Below, in pieces: positions 1 through 7,904 of a stretch of 64,000 bases of DNA; position 1 is the stretch's first letter; every line of letters begins with the position of its first letter. Made by a program: the position numbers and the translations under genes. The stretch spans positions 186,001-250,000 of the forward strand of contig JAGZMM010000003.1 in assembly GCA_018364155.1 (NCBI GenBank). The letters are read 5' to 3'. The DNA comes from Clostridiales bacterium (GTDB taxonomy: Bacteria; Bacillota; Clostridia; Oscillospirales; Acutalibacteraceae). Under the pieces are notes generated by a model. The model was not told the DNA's origin, did not search any database, and saw only the letters and a list, made by a program, of their open reading frames with translations.

Positions 1-348
1 CACGATCTCGTTCGCTCGGTTTCGGATGCCGTTCATCTTCCGCACCCACGCCATCGGGTCATCGGCTTTCAAGGCCTTCGTCACGCCCTCGGTGTCTGCG
101 TATTGTTCTACCAACCGAAGAAAGAGTTCCTGGGCCTGCTCCTCGATGTCTGCGAGGTGTCCGTCCAGCGTCCCGGCGGTCAGCAGGTTATAATACAATA
201 CCCGATGATGCTTCTTCAGATAAACTCGCCGCCGCTGGCCGTAAATGCCGATAGGGCGTTCTTCTTCGGGCGGTAAGCAAACATCGGGTAGGCAATAGTC
301 GCCCTGCCTTGTGTAAGTGCCGCCCAACTGCTCAAATAGCGATTCCAT
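1..348 (-). CDS. TnpV-family mobile-element protein (3' end cut by window)
   Basis: Reading leftward from an ATG at 348, the frame stays open to the window edge (116 codons seen). GGAGGATCAC directly precedes the start. The protein begins MESLFEQLGGTYTRQGDYCL and continues with PPEEERPIGIYGQRRRVYLKK, a Leu-rich stretch and a WVRKMNGIRNRANEIV segment. This matches my memory of TnpV proteins carried by conjugative transposons of Firmicutes; their biochemical role is unknown. It lies on the element side of the tRNA-derived junction at 1293-1350. The C-terminus is outside the window, so completeness cannot be judged. Confidence 0.75.
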   Translation of the reverse strand, partial: MESLFEQLGGTYTRQGDYCLPDVCLPPEEERPIGIYGQRRRVYLKKHHRVLYYNLLTAGTLDGHLADIEEQAQELFLRLVEQYADTEGVTKALKADDPMAWVRKMNGIRNRANEIV

Positions 349-397
349 ATGTGATCCTCCCACTCAAAATTTCCCCGGCAGGTCTACAACGCAAAAT

Positions 398-443
398 GCA
401 CCCGCCTTTCGATTACAGTCTACCAAAACCGAAAAGCAGGTGC
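398..443. repeat. Imperfect inverted repeat between two element genes
   Basis: Arms 398-411 (GCACCCGCCTTTCG) and 430-443 (CGAAAAGCAGGTGC) pair with two mismatches around an 18-base loop. It sits between the stop of the HTH gene and the start of the TnpV gene. It could be a weak terminator or a protein-binding hairpin; there is no clear T-run on the minus strand. Confidence 0.35.
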
Positions 444-469
444 GAGTATGCGAATTTCTGAATCGCACA

Positions 470-1036
470 TTATTTCTTCATCTTTCTGCTGAATTCATTC
501 AGCGTCTGGATATGCCAGAGGCTTTTGCGGGTGATGGAGCGGAAGGTCAGGGAGCAGAAGAAATCCACAAGAAAGATTTTCGGGATACAGAACTTCAGTC
601 CCTTTTGAAAGGCTTTCAGCGACCCGCGGCTGCACCAGTTGTGGACGGTGGTCAGGGTGTAGCCGGTCAGGGCCACCACATCCTTTACCGTGACCACATC
701 CGGGTATTTGCGCAGCAGCTTTTCATAGTAGCCGTGCATCTGCCGCAGTGTGTCCTCGGGCAGCTCCTTGGAGAGCCTCGCCACATAGTGGGTGCCGTAC
801 CAGCCCTTCGGCGCAGAGTAGAGTTCGGGGAAAATCGCACGCTCCTCCAAATATGCTTTCACATCCTCTTTTCGGATTTTATAGCACCGGGTTTTCTTAC
901 CCGACCATTCACAGGGCACCTTGCCGCTTTTGAGCAGGTGCAGCGCCGTGGACTTGCTGATATGGCAGATGCGGAAGAATTGCTCCTTGTTCATTACCTC
1001 GGGAACGCTGTCCCAGTTAACGGGGAATACATCCAT
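470..1036 (-). CDS. Excisionase-like protein with two helix-turn-helix domains
   Basis: 188 residues from the ATG at 1036, chosen because GAGGTG lies six bases upstream; the frame extends further but has no ribosome site there. Two MerR/excisionase-type winged-helix segments are visible: residues about 15-55 (NKEQFFRICHISKSTALHLL, then KKTRCYKIRKEDVKAYLEER) and about 110-155 (VTVKDVVALTGYTLTTVHNW). Such proteins bind DNA and often set recombination direction at the ends of integrated elements. It is the gene nearest the tRNA-derived junction, which fits that role. No integrase lies between it and the junction, so one would be farther into the element. Function is inferred. Confidence 0.6.
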   Translation of the reverse strand: MDVFPVNWDSVPEVMNKEQFFRICHISKSTALHLLKSGKVPCEWSGKKTRCYKIRKEDVKAYLEERAIFPELYSAPKGWYGTHYVARLSKELPEDTLRQMHGYYEKLLRKYPDVVTVKDVVALTGYTLTTVHNWCSRGSLKAFQKGLKFCIPKIFLVDFFCSLTFRSITRKSLWHIQTLNEFSRKMKK

Positions 1037-1292
1037 TTGTAACACCTCAAAAATAGATTTTCGTCGGTTGGAAGCTCTATCCTGCGGTGTATGGCCGTCT
1101 CCCGGTTTTTCTCTCCTATCTTCCCGCATTTCTCTCCAAAATCGGGAAAAATGCCGATTTGAACCCACTTCCAAAAAAGCTCGTCCCGCAAGGCTTTCCG
1201 GGCGAAAAAGCCTGATTTCAAGCGGCTTTCGGCGGGTACGGGGCTTACAGAAACGACCCCAAAATGGACACCCCCGTCACAGTTGCATAAAA

Positions 1293-1350
1293 GACTCGAA
1301 ATGCTGTAGACCGAAAGGTCTCCAGGGTTCGAATCCCTGACTCTCCGCCA
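1293..1350 (+). other. 3' half of tRNA-Ser(CGA): probable attachment site (element right end)
   Basis: The sequence runs from an anticodon loop CTCGAAA (1295-1301, anticodon CGA) through the 3' anticodon stem TGCTG. It continues with a long variable arm AGACC-GAAA-GGTCT, a T arm CAGGG-TTCGAAT-CCCTG (1323-1339), an acceptor strand ACTCTCC, G and CCA (1348-1350). The 5' half of the tRNA is missing: the bases before the loop do not pair with TGCTG and belong to the mobile element. This is what remains at one end when an element recombines into the anticodon-to-3' part of a tRNA-Ser gene. The restored tRNA gene should be at the other end, left of the window. Confidence 0.75.
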
Positions 1351-1446
1351 AAGCCCGCACAAACTATATATCTTTGATCTGTATGATTTCGAAAAACGGT
1401 TGCAAATGGCGTGATTACGTCCATTTTCTGAAATCTATCGGATTTT

Positions 1447-1479
1447 CCTTGACTTAGAGTATACTCCAAGGTGTATGGT
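1447..1479 (+). promoter_or_regulatory. MerR-type promoter/operator of the aldo/keto reductase
   Basis: TTGACT (1449-1454) and TATGGT (1474-1479) are separated by 19 bases. The spacer carries a perfect palindrome GAGTATACTC (1457-1466), extended on the right by CAAGG and on the left by CCTTGACTTA. A long 19-base spacer with a central dyad is the hallmark of promoters untwisted by MerR-family activators, for example aldehyde-responsive ones. No MerR gene is present in the window. Confidence 0.6.
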
Positions 1480-1532
1480 TTATTGTAGGTGCAATTCATA
1501 AAAGCCATTTTACTGGAAAGGAGAATCTCAAT

Positions 1533-2669
1533 ATGATCTACCAAGCATTTCAAGGCATAAAACTATCCGCTCTGGGTATGGGCGCCATGCGCCTACCAGT
1601 CATGAGTGACAACTATGCACAAATCGACGAAAAGGCCACAAAAAAGATGATTGACTATGCTATGGAAAAGGGAGTCAATTATTACGATACTGCCTGGGGG
1701 TATCACGACGGCCGTTCCGAAGTGGTTCTGGGTAATGCGCTGCGCCCGTATCCCCGGGAAAGCTATTACCTGGCGGACAAGTTTCCTGGATATGATCTTT
1801 CCAACATGGATCAGGTTAAGCCTATTTTTGAGAAACAGCTGACCCGCTGCGGAGTGGATTATTTCGATTTCTACTTGTTTCATAATGTCTGTGAAATGAA
1901 CATTGACGCTTATCTGGATGAGAAATACGGCATTTATTCCTATTTAGTGGGACAAAAGAAGGCTGGGCGCATTCGCCACCTGGGCTTTTCCGCCCATGGG
2001 AGTGTAGCGGTAATGGAACGCTTTCTCAAGGCCTATGGAAAGCAGATGGAGTTTTGCCAGATTCAGCTCAATTACCTGGACTGGACTTTCCAGGACGCAA
2101 AAGCCAAGGTAGCGCTTCTGGAAGAATACCGGATTCCCGTGTGGGTCATGGAGCCTCTTCGCGGCGGCAAGCTTGCAGCACTTGACCAGAAGGACGCAGC
2201 GGCGCTCAAACAGCTGCGCCCCGATGAGGACATCCCGGCCTGGGCGTTTCGGTTTTTGCAGTCCATCCCAAGCGTAACGGTAGTTTTGTCCGGCATGTCC
2301 AGCTTTGCGCAGCTGGAGGACAATATCCGCACCTTTGAAACCGAAAAACCGCTCACCCGGCGGGAATGGGAGGTCCTTTTGGGCATTGCCGACGACATGG
2401 TCAAAAAGCGCGTACTTCCGTGTACCGCATGCCGCTACTGTGTAAGCCACTGCCCGCAAGGCTTAGATATTCCTTCCCTGCTTGCCCTTTATAACGAGCA
2501 TTGCTTTACCGAGGGCGGGTTTATCGCTCCTATGGCCCTGTCCGCCCTGCCGCCTGAAAAGCAGCCGGGCGCTTGCATCGGATGCAGAAGCTGTGAAGCG
2601 GTATGTCCCCAACAAATCCAAATTTCCAACGCCATGGCGGACTTTTCGAAAAAACTGGGCACATCCTGA
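1533..2669 (+). CDS. Aldo/keto reductase with C-terminal double 4Fe-4S ferredoxin domain
   Basis: 378 residues; GGAAAGGAG nine bases before the ATG. The N-terminal 290 residues form the aldo/keto reductase barrel with the expected tetrad: D52, Y57, K83 and H117 (YLFHN). The C-terminus has two clusters, CTACRYCVSHCP (C297, C300, C303, C307) and CIGCRSCEAVCP (C348, C351, C354, C358), suiting two [4Fe-4S] centres. Members of this family in anaerobes are thought to link carbonyl reduction to ferredoxin-level electrons; the substrate is unknown. It is a monocistronic unit between a MerR-type promoter and a strong terminator, and is the first chromosomal gene after the mobile-element junction. Confidence 0.88.
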   Translation: MIYQAFQGIKLSALGMGAMRLPVMSDNYAQIDEKATKKMIDYAMEKGVNYYDTAWGYHDGRSEVVLGNALRPYPRESYYLADKFPGYDLSNMDQVKPIFEKQLTRCGVDYFDFYLFHNVCEMNIDAYLDEKYGIYSYLVGQKKAGRIRHLGFSAHGSVAVMERFLKAYGKQMEFCQIQLNYLDWTFQDAKAKVALLEEYRIPVWVMEPLRGGKLAALDQKDAAALKQLRPDEDIPAWAFRFLQSIPSVTVVLSGMSSFAQLEDNIRTFETEKPLTRREWEVLLGIADDMVKKRVLPCTACRYCVSHCPQGLDIPSLLALYNEHCFTEGGFIAPMALSALPPEKQPGACIGCRSCEAVCPQQIQISNAMADFSKKLGTS

Positions 2670-2678
2670 CAACATATC

Positions 2679-2716
2679 AAAACCGTCTTGGGTTAGCCGC
2701 CTGAGACGGTTTTTCT
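2679..2716 (+). terminator. Rho-independent terminator after the aldo/keto reductase
   Basis: Arms AAAACCGTCT (2679-2688) and AGACGGTTTT (2704-2713), followed by T residues. Confidence 0.85.
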
Positions 2717-2787
2717 TTGGATCAAAATATGCTATGATAGATTTCATAACAACGCCGAGAAAAACGGATCCGAAGGATGGTGAACCC

Positions 2788-3567
2788 TTGAGAATTCTCC
2801 TTTCTCCTGCAAAAAAGATGCGCGTCGATATGGACTTTATGCCCTGCGAAAGCCTGCCATTCTTTTTGCCGCAAGCGGCTACCCTGTTGCAGCAGCTGCG
2901 GGGCATGGACTACGCCAGGCTCAAAACGCTGTGGAACTGCAACGATGCCATCGCTTCGTTCCAATACCAAAGGCTTGAAACGATGGACTTGGAGCACAAT
3001 CTGACTCCCGCTATTCTCTCCTATGTAGGAATCCAATACCAGTATATGGCGCCGCAGGTGTTTGAAACTGGCCAATTTGCCTACATTCAGGAACATCTGC
3101 GTATTCTGTCGGGTTTTTACGGGCTGCTGTGCCCTTTTGACGGGGTAACGCCTTATCGGCTGGAAATGCAGGCAAAGCTTTCAGTGGGGAATGCCAAGGA
3201 CCTATATGCATTCTGGGGAGACAAGCTTGCGAAGCACCTTTGCACCCAGACCGATGTGCTCTTAAATTTGGCCTCTAAGGAGTACAGTAAAGCAGTACTA
3301 CCCCATCTGCCAAGGTCGGTCCGGGTCCTTACCTGTACCTTCGGAGAGGAAAAGGGCGGGAAGATCGTGGAAAAAGGAACGCTGTGCAAAATGGCACGGG
3401 GAGAAATGGTCCGCTGGCTGGCGGAAACGAATTTGACCGACCCAAAAGATCTGCGGTTTTTCAATCGTCTGGGATATTCGTTCTCGCAACGCCATTCCAG
3501 CGGCGATCACTATGTTTATATAAAAGGAGGAACCAATCATGCTCCAACCCGGCTGCAAAGCTCCTGA
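2788..3567 (+). CDS. yaaA: YaaA-family peroxide stress protein (UPF0246)
   Basis: 259 residues from a TTG at 2788, preceded by AAGGATGG. The translation from there starts (M)RILLSPAKKM, the family's usual N-terminus, and the length equals the roughly 258 of E. coli YaaA. Conserved stretches visible: LSPAKKM, DGVTPYRLEMQ and NLASKEYSK. E. coli YaaA binds DNA and limits damage from iron and peroxide. The next gene, a thiol peroxidase, overlaps its 3' end by 29 bases, so the two form an oxidative-stress operon. A -10-like TATGAT lies near 2732. The last dozen residues look poorly conserved. Confidence 0.87.
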   Translation: MRILLSPAKKMRVDMDFMPCESLPFFLPQAATLLQQLRGMDYARLKTLWNCNDAIASFQYQRLETMDLEHNLTPAILSYVGIQYQYMAPQVFETGQFAYIQEHLRILSGFYGLLCPFDGVTPYRLEMQAKLSVGNAKDLYAFWGDKLAKHLCTQTDVLLNLASKEYSKAVLPHLPRSVRVLTCTFGEEKGGKIVEKGTLCKMARGEMVRWLAETNLTDPKDLRFFNRLGYSFSQRHSSGDHYVYIKGGTNHAPTRLQSS

Positions 3568-4000
3568 CTTTACCCTGCCCGACAAGGACGGCAATTTGGT
3601 ATCCCTTTGCGACTTTCGCGGAAAAAAGGTCGTGCTCTATTTCTATCCGCGGGACAATACCCCCGGTTGCACCCGGCAGGCTTGTGCCTTTGCCAGCGAA
3701 TACGATGCATTCTTGCAGGGCGGTGTGGTGGTCATTGGGATAAGTAAGGATAGCACCGCGTCCCACCAAAAGTTTGCCCAGAAGCATCAGCTTCCCTTTC
3801 TGCTCCTTTCCGACCCTTCGCTTACCGCCATCCAGGCGTACGACGTGTGGCAGGAAAAGAAGCTCTACGGGAAGGTGAGTATGGGTGTGGTTCGCACCAC
3901 TTATATCATTGACGAAACCGGAACCATTGAGCACGTGATTCCCAAAGCAAAGCCCGACACCAACGCCTGCGAAATTCTCACGTATCTGAACCTAAAATAA
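3539..4000 (+). CDS. bcp: Thioredoxin-dependent thiol peroxidase (Bcp/PrxQ peroxiredoxin)
   Basis: 153 residues; AAAGGAGG before the ATG. Begins MLQPGCKAPDFTLPDKDGN. The peroxidatic cysteine is C44 in YPRDNTPGCT, and the resolving cysteine C49 lies five residues later (TPGCTRQAC), the atypical 2-Cys PrxQ arrangement. The enzyme reduces hydroperoxides using thioredoxin in the cytoplasm. It overlaps yaaA and is followed 67 bases later by the GrpB-family gene on the same strand. Confidence 0.93.
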   Translation: MLQPGCKAPDFTLPDKDGNLVSLCDFRGKKVVLYFYPRDNTPGCTRQACAFASEYDAFLQGGVVVIGISKDSTASHQKFAQKHQLPFLLLSDPSLTAIQAYDVWQEKKLYGKVSMGVVRTTYIIDETGTIEHVIPKAKPDTNACEILTYLNLK

Positions 4001-4067
4001 CAAACCTTTGCTGCCTTTTCGGCGCAAGGCCCAACCGGAAATCTTCGGCAAAACAGGAGGAGGGCTC

Positions 4068-4655
4068 ATGGAAAAAAAGCTCACTGAGATGACCAAGGAA
4101 GAGCTTTGGCAGCGGTTTCCGATTGTGCTTACCTGCCACCAAGCCCATTGGGCACAATGGTACCGGGAAGAAGAAGCCGCCCTGCTGGAAGCCGTTTCGG
4201 GCATACCGGTGGTACGAATCAGCCACATCGGCAGTACTGCGGTAACAACTATCTGGGCCAAGCCCATTGTGGACATACTGGTGGAGACGGCTTTGGACTG
4301 CGACTGGGAGGAACTTGGCAGACGGCTTTCCTATAGCGGATATTTGTGCATGTCCCGAAGCGAAGGCCGCATTTCCTATAACAAAGGCTACACGGAAAGC
4401 GGATTTGCCCAACGGGTCTTTCATCTGCATGTACGCATTGCAGGAGACAACGGCGAGCTGTACTTTCGGGATTATCTCGTGGAAAATCCGGCGGTTGCCA
4501 GGCAGTATGAGAGCTTGAAGCTGGATCTATGGAAGCGGTTCGAGCATAACCGCGACGGGTATACCAATGCGAAAACCGACTTTGTCCGGCACTATACGAA
4601 AAAAGCCAGGGAATGCTATGCAGGCCGGTACGGTACGGCGACGAACGAAGTGTAA
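4068..4655 (+). CDS. GrpB-family (UPF0157) nucleotidyltransferase-like protein
   Basis: 195 residues; the ATG at 4068 follows AGGAGGAGGGCTC. Conserved family features: RISHIGSTAV (the GS of a nucleotidyltransferase fold), KPIVDILVE with its Asp, FHLHV, and FRDYLVENPAVARQYESLK. The family belongs to the polymerase-beta-like nucleotidyltransferases, but no reaction is established for most members. Cotranscription with yaaA-bcp is likely, since no terminator separates them. Confidence 0.85.
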   Translation: MEKKLTEMTKEELWQRFPIVLTCHQAHWAQWYREEEAALLEAVSGIPVVRISHIGSTAVTTIWAKPIVDILVETALDCDWEELGRRLSYSGYLCMSRSEGRISYNKGYTESGFAQRVFHLHVRIAGDNGELYFRDYLVENPAVARQYESLKLDLWKRFEHNRDGYTNAKTDFVRHYTKKARECYAGRYGTATNEV

Positions 4656-4688
4656 AACAGGGCAAAAGCTGTTCTTTTCTCGCAATAC

Positions 4689-4738
4689 AAAAAGGCACGG
4701 GCTTGGGTGATTTCTCACCGAAAGCCCGTGCCTTTTTT
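4689..4738. terminator. Bidirectional terminator
   Basis: Arms AAAAAGGCACGGGCTT (4689-4704) and its complement (4722-4737), with A/T runs on both sides. It serves the GrpB gene (+) and the converging hydrolase gene (-). Confidence 0.88.
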
Positions 4739-4766
4739 GGTTACAGAGCTTTGTCAAGCGACGCGG

Positions 4767-6605
4767 TCACCGCCGGCGGCGCAGCATGGCATAGAGCCCC
4801 CAGTCCTGGTCGTTGGCCCAGGGATCGTACCCGCAGCCCTTTTGCCCATTTACTGTGACGGGGTACACCATGGCGCAGGAGGCACTTCCGCCGGGAGAAA
4901 AGAGGCTGAGCACGCCCCGAAAAGACGCCTCTGCTTTTTCCCTATACTCCTTTTCCCCGCTGGCCGCTGCGTAGTGGGCATACGCTTTGCCGGTGAGATA
5001 GCTCCAGTAATGGGGGAAGGTATCTCCATACATCCGGTTCTTTCCGAACCAATACCCATCCCAATGGCGGATGGCCACCTCGAACAGGTGATAGTCGGGC
5101 TGGCGGCCGTTAAAGAGCTCCAAAACCGCAAGCTGCTGCTTGGCGGCCGTTAAGTAGCCCTCCTCGCCCGTGGCTTCGTAGAGCTCGAACAGCAGGTTCG
5201 CAGCGGGAGACACAATACTCTGTTCGTAGTTGACCTCGTGGGCAGGATAATCGGTTCCCCGCTCCATCAAAAAGGCCGCATGCTTCCGAAAATGGGCCAG
5301 CAGTTCCTGGTACTGCGCTTCCATTCCTTCCCGCTGCAGGCAGCGAAGAGTCTGCTCGACCGGAACTTCGATGGCGTAGAATGTCTCCCCGCCTTTCTCG
5401 TAAAAGGCGCTGAGAATCTTTCCCGCGTCTTTCAGGTATCGGGGCTGCCTTTTGAGCCTATATACCTCTAAGAAAAACAAGGCCATCCAGGGGTAATTAT
5501 AGAGGCGGAAATAGTGGTTGTCCCGCCCGGCGTCGTTGAACACTTCGCCGGTGTCGGCGTCGTAAAGCTCCCGGTAGACATAGGCCAGATACCGCTCCAG
5601 GCTCTCCTCCATCTCCCGGTCCTGGTGCTGCTGCAAAAAGGCGGCCAGTAAAATTCCCATGCACACCCGTTCTCGGCCCCCATTGTGGTCGTAGCCGGGA
5701 TCATAATGAAGGCAGTTTTCCTCGTTGTCGTAGATGAGGAAGGCACCGTCCAGACGGCTGCCCGCCCGGCGGTACTGCTGCTTACGCACAAGAAAGCGGC
5801 ATCGGGCCCAGAGCAGCTCTTCGAAGGCGGGAAGCACCAGGATGCTGCACCGAGTAGCCACACCATTTGCGGTGATGCGGTACTCCCATTCCCCAGGTTC
5901 CCCGGCCGGTTCCTCCACCACCGCCCGGTTTCCCTCCATCCGAAAGGATACCGGCCGTCCGCTTCGGGTAATCGACAGGTTCTCCTTTGTACAGGGAACT
6001 GCGGGTTCAACCGCAAAACGCACCAGTTCGCCTGCAAAATACACCGCCCGTTCCATAGAAATGCCGATGTAGTTGGGAAACCGTTTGCACTTTTCATAAA
6101 AGTCTGCCTTTCCCTCGTGCCAGAAAAGCACCCATTCGAGAACCATGCTCTCCCCCGGGGCCAGTGAGAAGGGCGTGGGGTGAAGAAGAAAATCTCCCCG
6201 GTCGTTGCTGCTTTTGGTCAAGTCCCGTTCCACGCTGTAGCCGCCCAGAGAACCTTTCGTCAGCATCAGGCCCAAATGAGGGCCTTTCCCGCCCATGCGC
6301 AGGGCCATGACGTAGCTGACCTCATCTGCGCACCAGAGATGGGCGTGGCAGCGTTGTTCCATGCACACGGCTGCTTGCTCATAGTTGTCGTTGAAGGGGG
6401 CATAGATAGCCACGTCGGTGAGGGCCGTAAACAGGTCGTGATCGGTTTCATTGCGAAAGGTAAAGCGCTCGAAAACCGAATCTCTCTTCTCCTCGGACGC
6501 ATACGTACAGGATAGCCCATCCGGGCATTTCACCGTTCCCCAGGGGGTATTTCCTTCGATCCAATTCATTTTCGCAGGGTCTCCAGGATGGATCAGCTGC
6601 TTCAT
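4767..6605 (-). CDS. Putative six-hairpin glycosidase-type carbohydrate-active protein
   Basis: 612 residues from the ATG at 6605, eight bases after AAGGAG; an ATG at 6611 is only two bases from it. No signal peptide, so cytoplasmic. The first 250 residues are beta-rich (FRNETDHDLFTALTDVAIYA; ESMVLEWVLFWHEG). The rest has repeated aromatic helical segments typical of (alpha/alpha)6 barrels: NYPWMALFFLEVYRL, VNYEQSIVSPAANLLFELYE, MYGDTFPHYWSYLTG. It lies downstream of a GH105 gene, and KduI is nearby, so a role on uronate-containing oligosaccharides is likely. I cannot assign a CAZy family or catalytic residue. A terminator separates it from GH105. Confidence 0.6.
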   Translation of the reverse strand: MKQLIHPGDPAKMNWIEGNTPWGTVKCPDGLSCTYASEEKRDSVFERFTFRNETDHDLFTALTDVAIYAPFNDNYEQAAVCMEQRCHAHLWCADEVSYVMALRMGGKGPHLGLMLTKGSLGGYSVERDLTKSSNDRGDFLLHPTPFSLAPGESMVLEWVLFWHEGKADFYEKCKRFPNYIGISMERAVYFAGELVRFAVEPAVPCTKENLSITRSGRPVSFRMEGNRAVVEEPAGEPGEWEYRITANGVATRCSILVLPAFEELLWARCRFLVRKQQYRRAGSRLDGAFLIYDNEENCLHYDPGYDHNGGRERVCMGILLAAFLQQHQDREMEESLERYLAYVYRELYDADTGEVFNDAGRDNHYFRLYNYPWMALFFLEVYRLKRQPRYLKDAGKILSAFYEKGGETFYAIEVPVEQTLRCLQREGMEAQYQELLAHFRKHAAFLMERGTDYPAHEVNYEQSIVSPAANLLFELYEATGEEGYLTAAKQQLAVLELFNGRQPDYHLFEVAIRHWDGYWFGKNRMYGDTFPHYWSYLTGKAYAHYAAASGEKEYREKAEASFRGVLSLFSPGGSASCAMVYPVTVNGQKGCGYDPWANDQDWGLYAMLRRRR

Positions 6606-6632
6606 ATCCATTGCTCCTTCGTCTTAAGAATG

Positions 6633-6664
6633 AAAAAGGCGGGGTTTTCTAAAAAACCCCGCCG
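6633..6664 (-). terminator. Terminator of the GH105 gene
   Basis: Arms GGCGGGGTTT (6638-6647) and AAACCCCGCC (6654-6663), with five T on the minus-strand transcript at 6633-6637. It may partly uncouple the hydrolase at 4767-6605 from GH105. Confidence 0.8.
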
Positions 6665-6692
6665 ATCACAAACGCACAAGCGCTGCCGCTGC

Positions 6693-7736
6693 TTACAGGG
6701 CACGGCTTTCCTTGGTGTCCGCCTCCAGCACCGCCGTCAAGAACGCAAGCGCCAGGCCCTGGCCCCAGCCCTGCATCCATTTCTTAGGCACGTTGCGGTA
6801 ACCATCCCGGTCCTTCATGACGGCCGTACCCCCGGACACGTTGCACACCCGCCCGTCCTCGGTGATGTTCTTCAGCACCCCGTCCAAGGCACGCTGGACG
6901 TATTTGGTGTGCAGGGGATTGTCGTTGACCACCATGGCGGCGGCGATGCCGCAGCTGGCGGAAACTTCTTCATAGGACTCTGCGTCGTCTAAAATGGTGC
7001 GCCACAGGCCGTTCTCCGTCTGCAAGAGCTTGAGAGCCGCCAGCTGGTCGCGCAGAGCATTGTCCAGCTCCAAATAGGCCGGATACAGGTAAGGCTCGGG
7101 CAAGCGCGCCTTCACCTGGGACATGGTATACGCCGCCCAGGCATTGGCACGGCCCCAATAGAAGCCGGACATATGGTCCTTATTGATGTTGTTGTATCCA
7201 TGGTACCACAGGCTAGTTTTGGGGTCCTGGAGGTACTGGATGTGCCAGTAATACTGGTTGAGCGCGTCGTCGATGAGCGCGTCGTCCTTCTTGAGAATGC
7301 CCACTCGCAGCAGCACGAAGGCCGCCATAAACAGGGTATCCGCCCAAGCCTGCTCGGGGAAATCGTTCTGAGCGGAGACAGTGTGTTGCAGCACGTGATC
7401 TCCAAAGCGCAGGGCGTGGTTTTCCAGGTAATCCACCTGCTGCTCCACGATCTTCCAGTACTTTTCGTCGCCGGTGGCCTCGTAAAGCGTCAGCATAGCG
7501 TGGCCCATGGCGCAGGTGTTCACCGTAAAGACCGGAAGCCCCAGCTCTATGTATTCCTCGGTCCAGGCTTTGAGCATGTCCAGGTATTCTTCTCTTCCTG
7601 TGGTCCGGTAGGCCTCGCTCACGCCGTAATAGGCCACTCCGCAGGACCAATCCCAAGTCAGGTCCATGGTCATGGTTTTGCGCACCACCGCGTCGATGCA
7701 GTTTAAAAGTGCTTCCCGGTCGTAGACAAGCTTCAT
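6693..7736 (-). CDS. Unsaturated rhamnogalacturonyl hydrolase, GH105 (YteR/YesR type)
   Basis: 347 residues; AGGAGGAGAAG before the ATG. No signal peptide, so it acts in the cytoplasm on imported unsaturated disaccharides, releasing a 4-deoxy-uronate by hydration. Family marks: YYGVSEAYRTTG, the catalytic-Asp segment PEQAWADTLFMA, LWYHGYN, and MSGFYWGRANAWAAY near the aglycone site. The released sugar isomerises to the substrate of KduI, encoded at 16157-17011. It has a near-perfect sigma-A promoter at 7851-7879 and a hairpin-forming leader (7803-7831). Confidence 0.9.
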   Translation of the reverse strand: MKLVYDREALLNCIDAVVRKTMTMDLTWDWSCGVAYYGVSEAYRTTGREEYLDMLKAWTEEYIELGLPVFTVNTCAMGHAMLTLYEATGDEKYWKIVEQQVDYLENHALRFGDHVLQHTVSAQNDFPEQAWADTLFMAAFVLLRVGILKKDDALIDDALNQYYWHIQYLQDPKTSLWYHGYNNINKDHMSGFYWGRANAWAAYTMSQVKARLPEPYLYPAYLELDNALRDQLAALKLLQTENGLWRTILDDAESYEEVSASCGIAAAMVVNDNPLHTKYVQRALDGVLKNITEDGRVCNVSGGTAVMKDRDGYRNVPKKWMQGWGQGLALAFLTAVLEADTKESRAL

Positions 7737-7850
7737 AAGTCTTCTCCTCCTGTGTTTTTCATACTGCCGTGTGTCTTATGACGGCGCTACCATGCAGCAA
7801 GAAGCGGCAGCGCAATCATCGCACACTGCCGCTATTCTCATTTCCGTTTT

Positions 7851-7879
7851 ATTATACCGGCGGCAGATTACCCTGTCAA
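7851..7879 (-). promoter_or_regulatory. Consensus sigma-A promoter for GH105
   Basis: On the minus strand TTGACA (7879-7874), 17-base spacer, TATAAT (7856-7851). The transcript leader of about 110 bases contains a GCGGCAG/CTGCCGC hairpin at 7803-7831 of unknown role. Confidence 0.85.
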
Positions 7880-7904
7880 TGGACGATCGCCTCAAAAACC
7901 GCCT

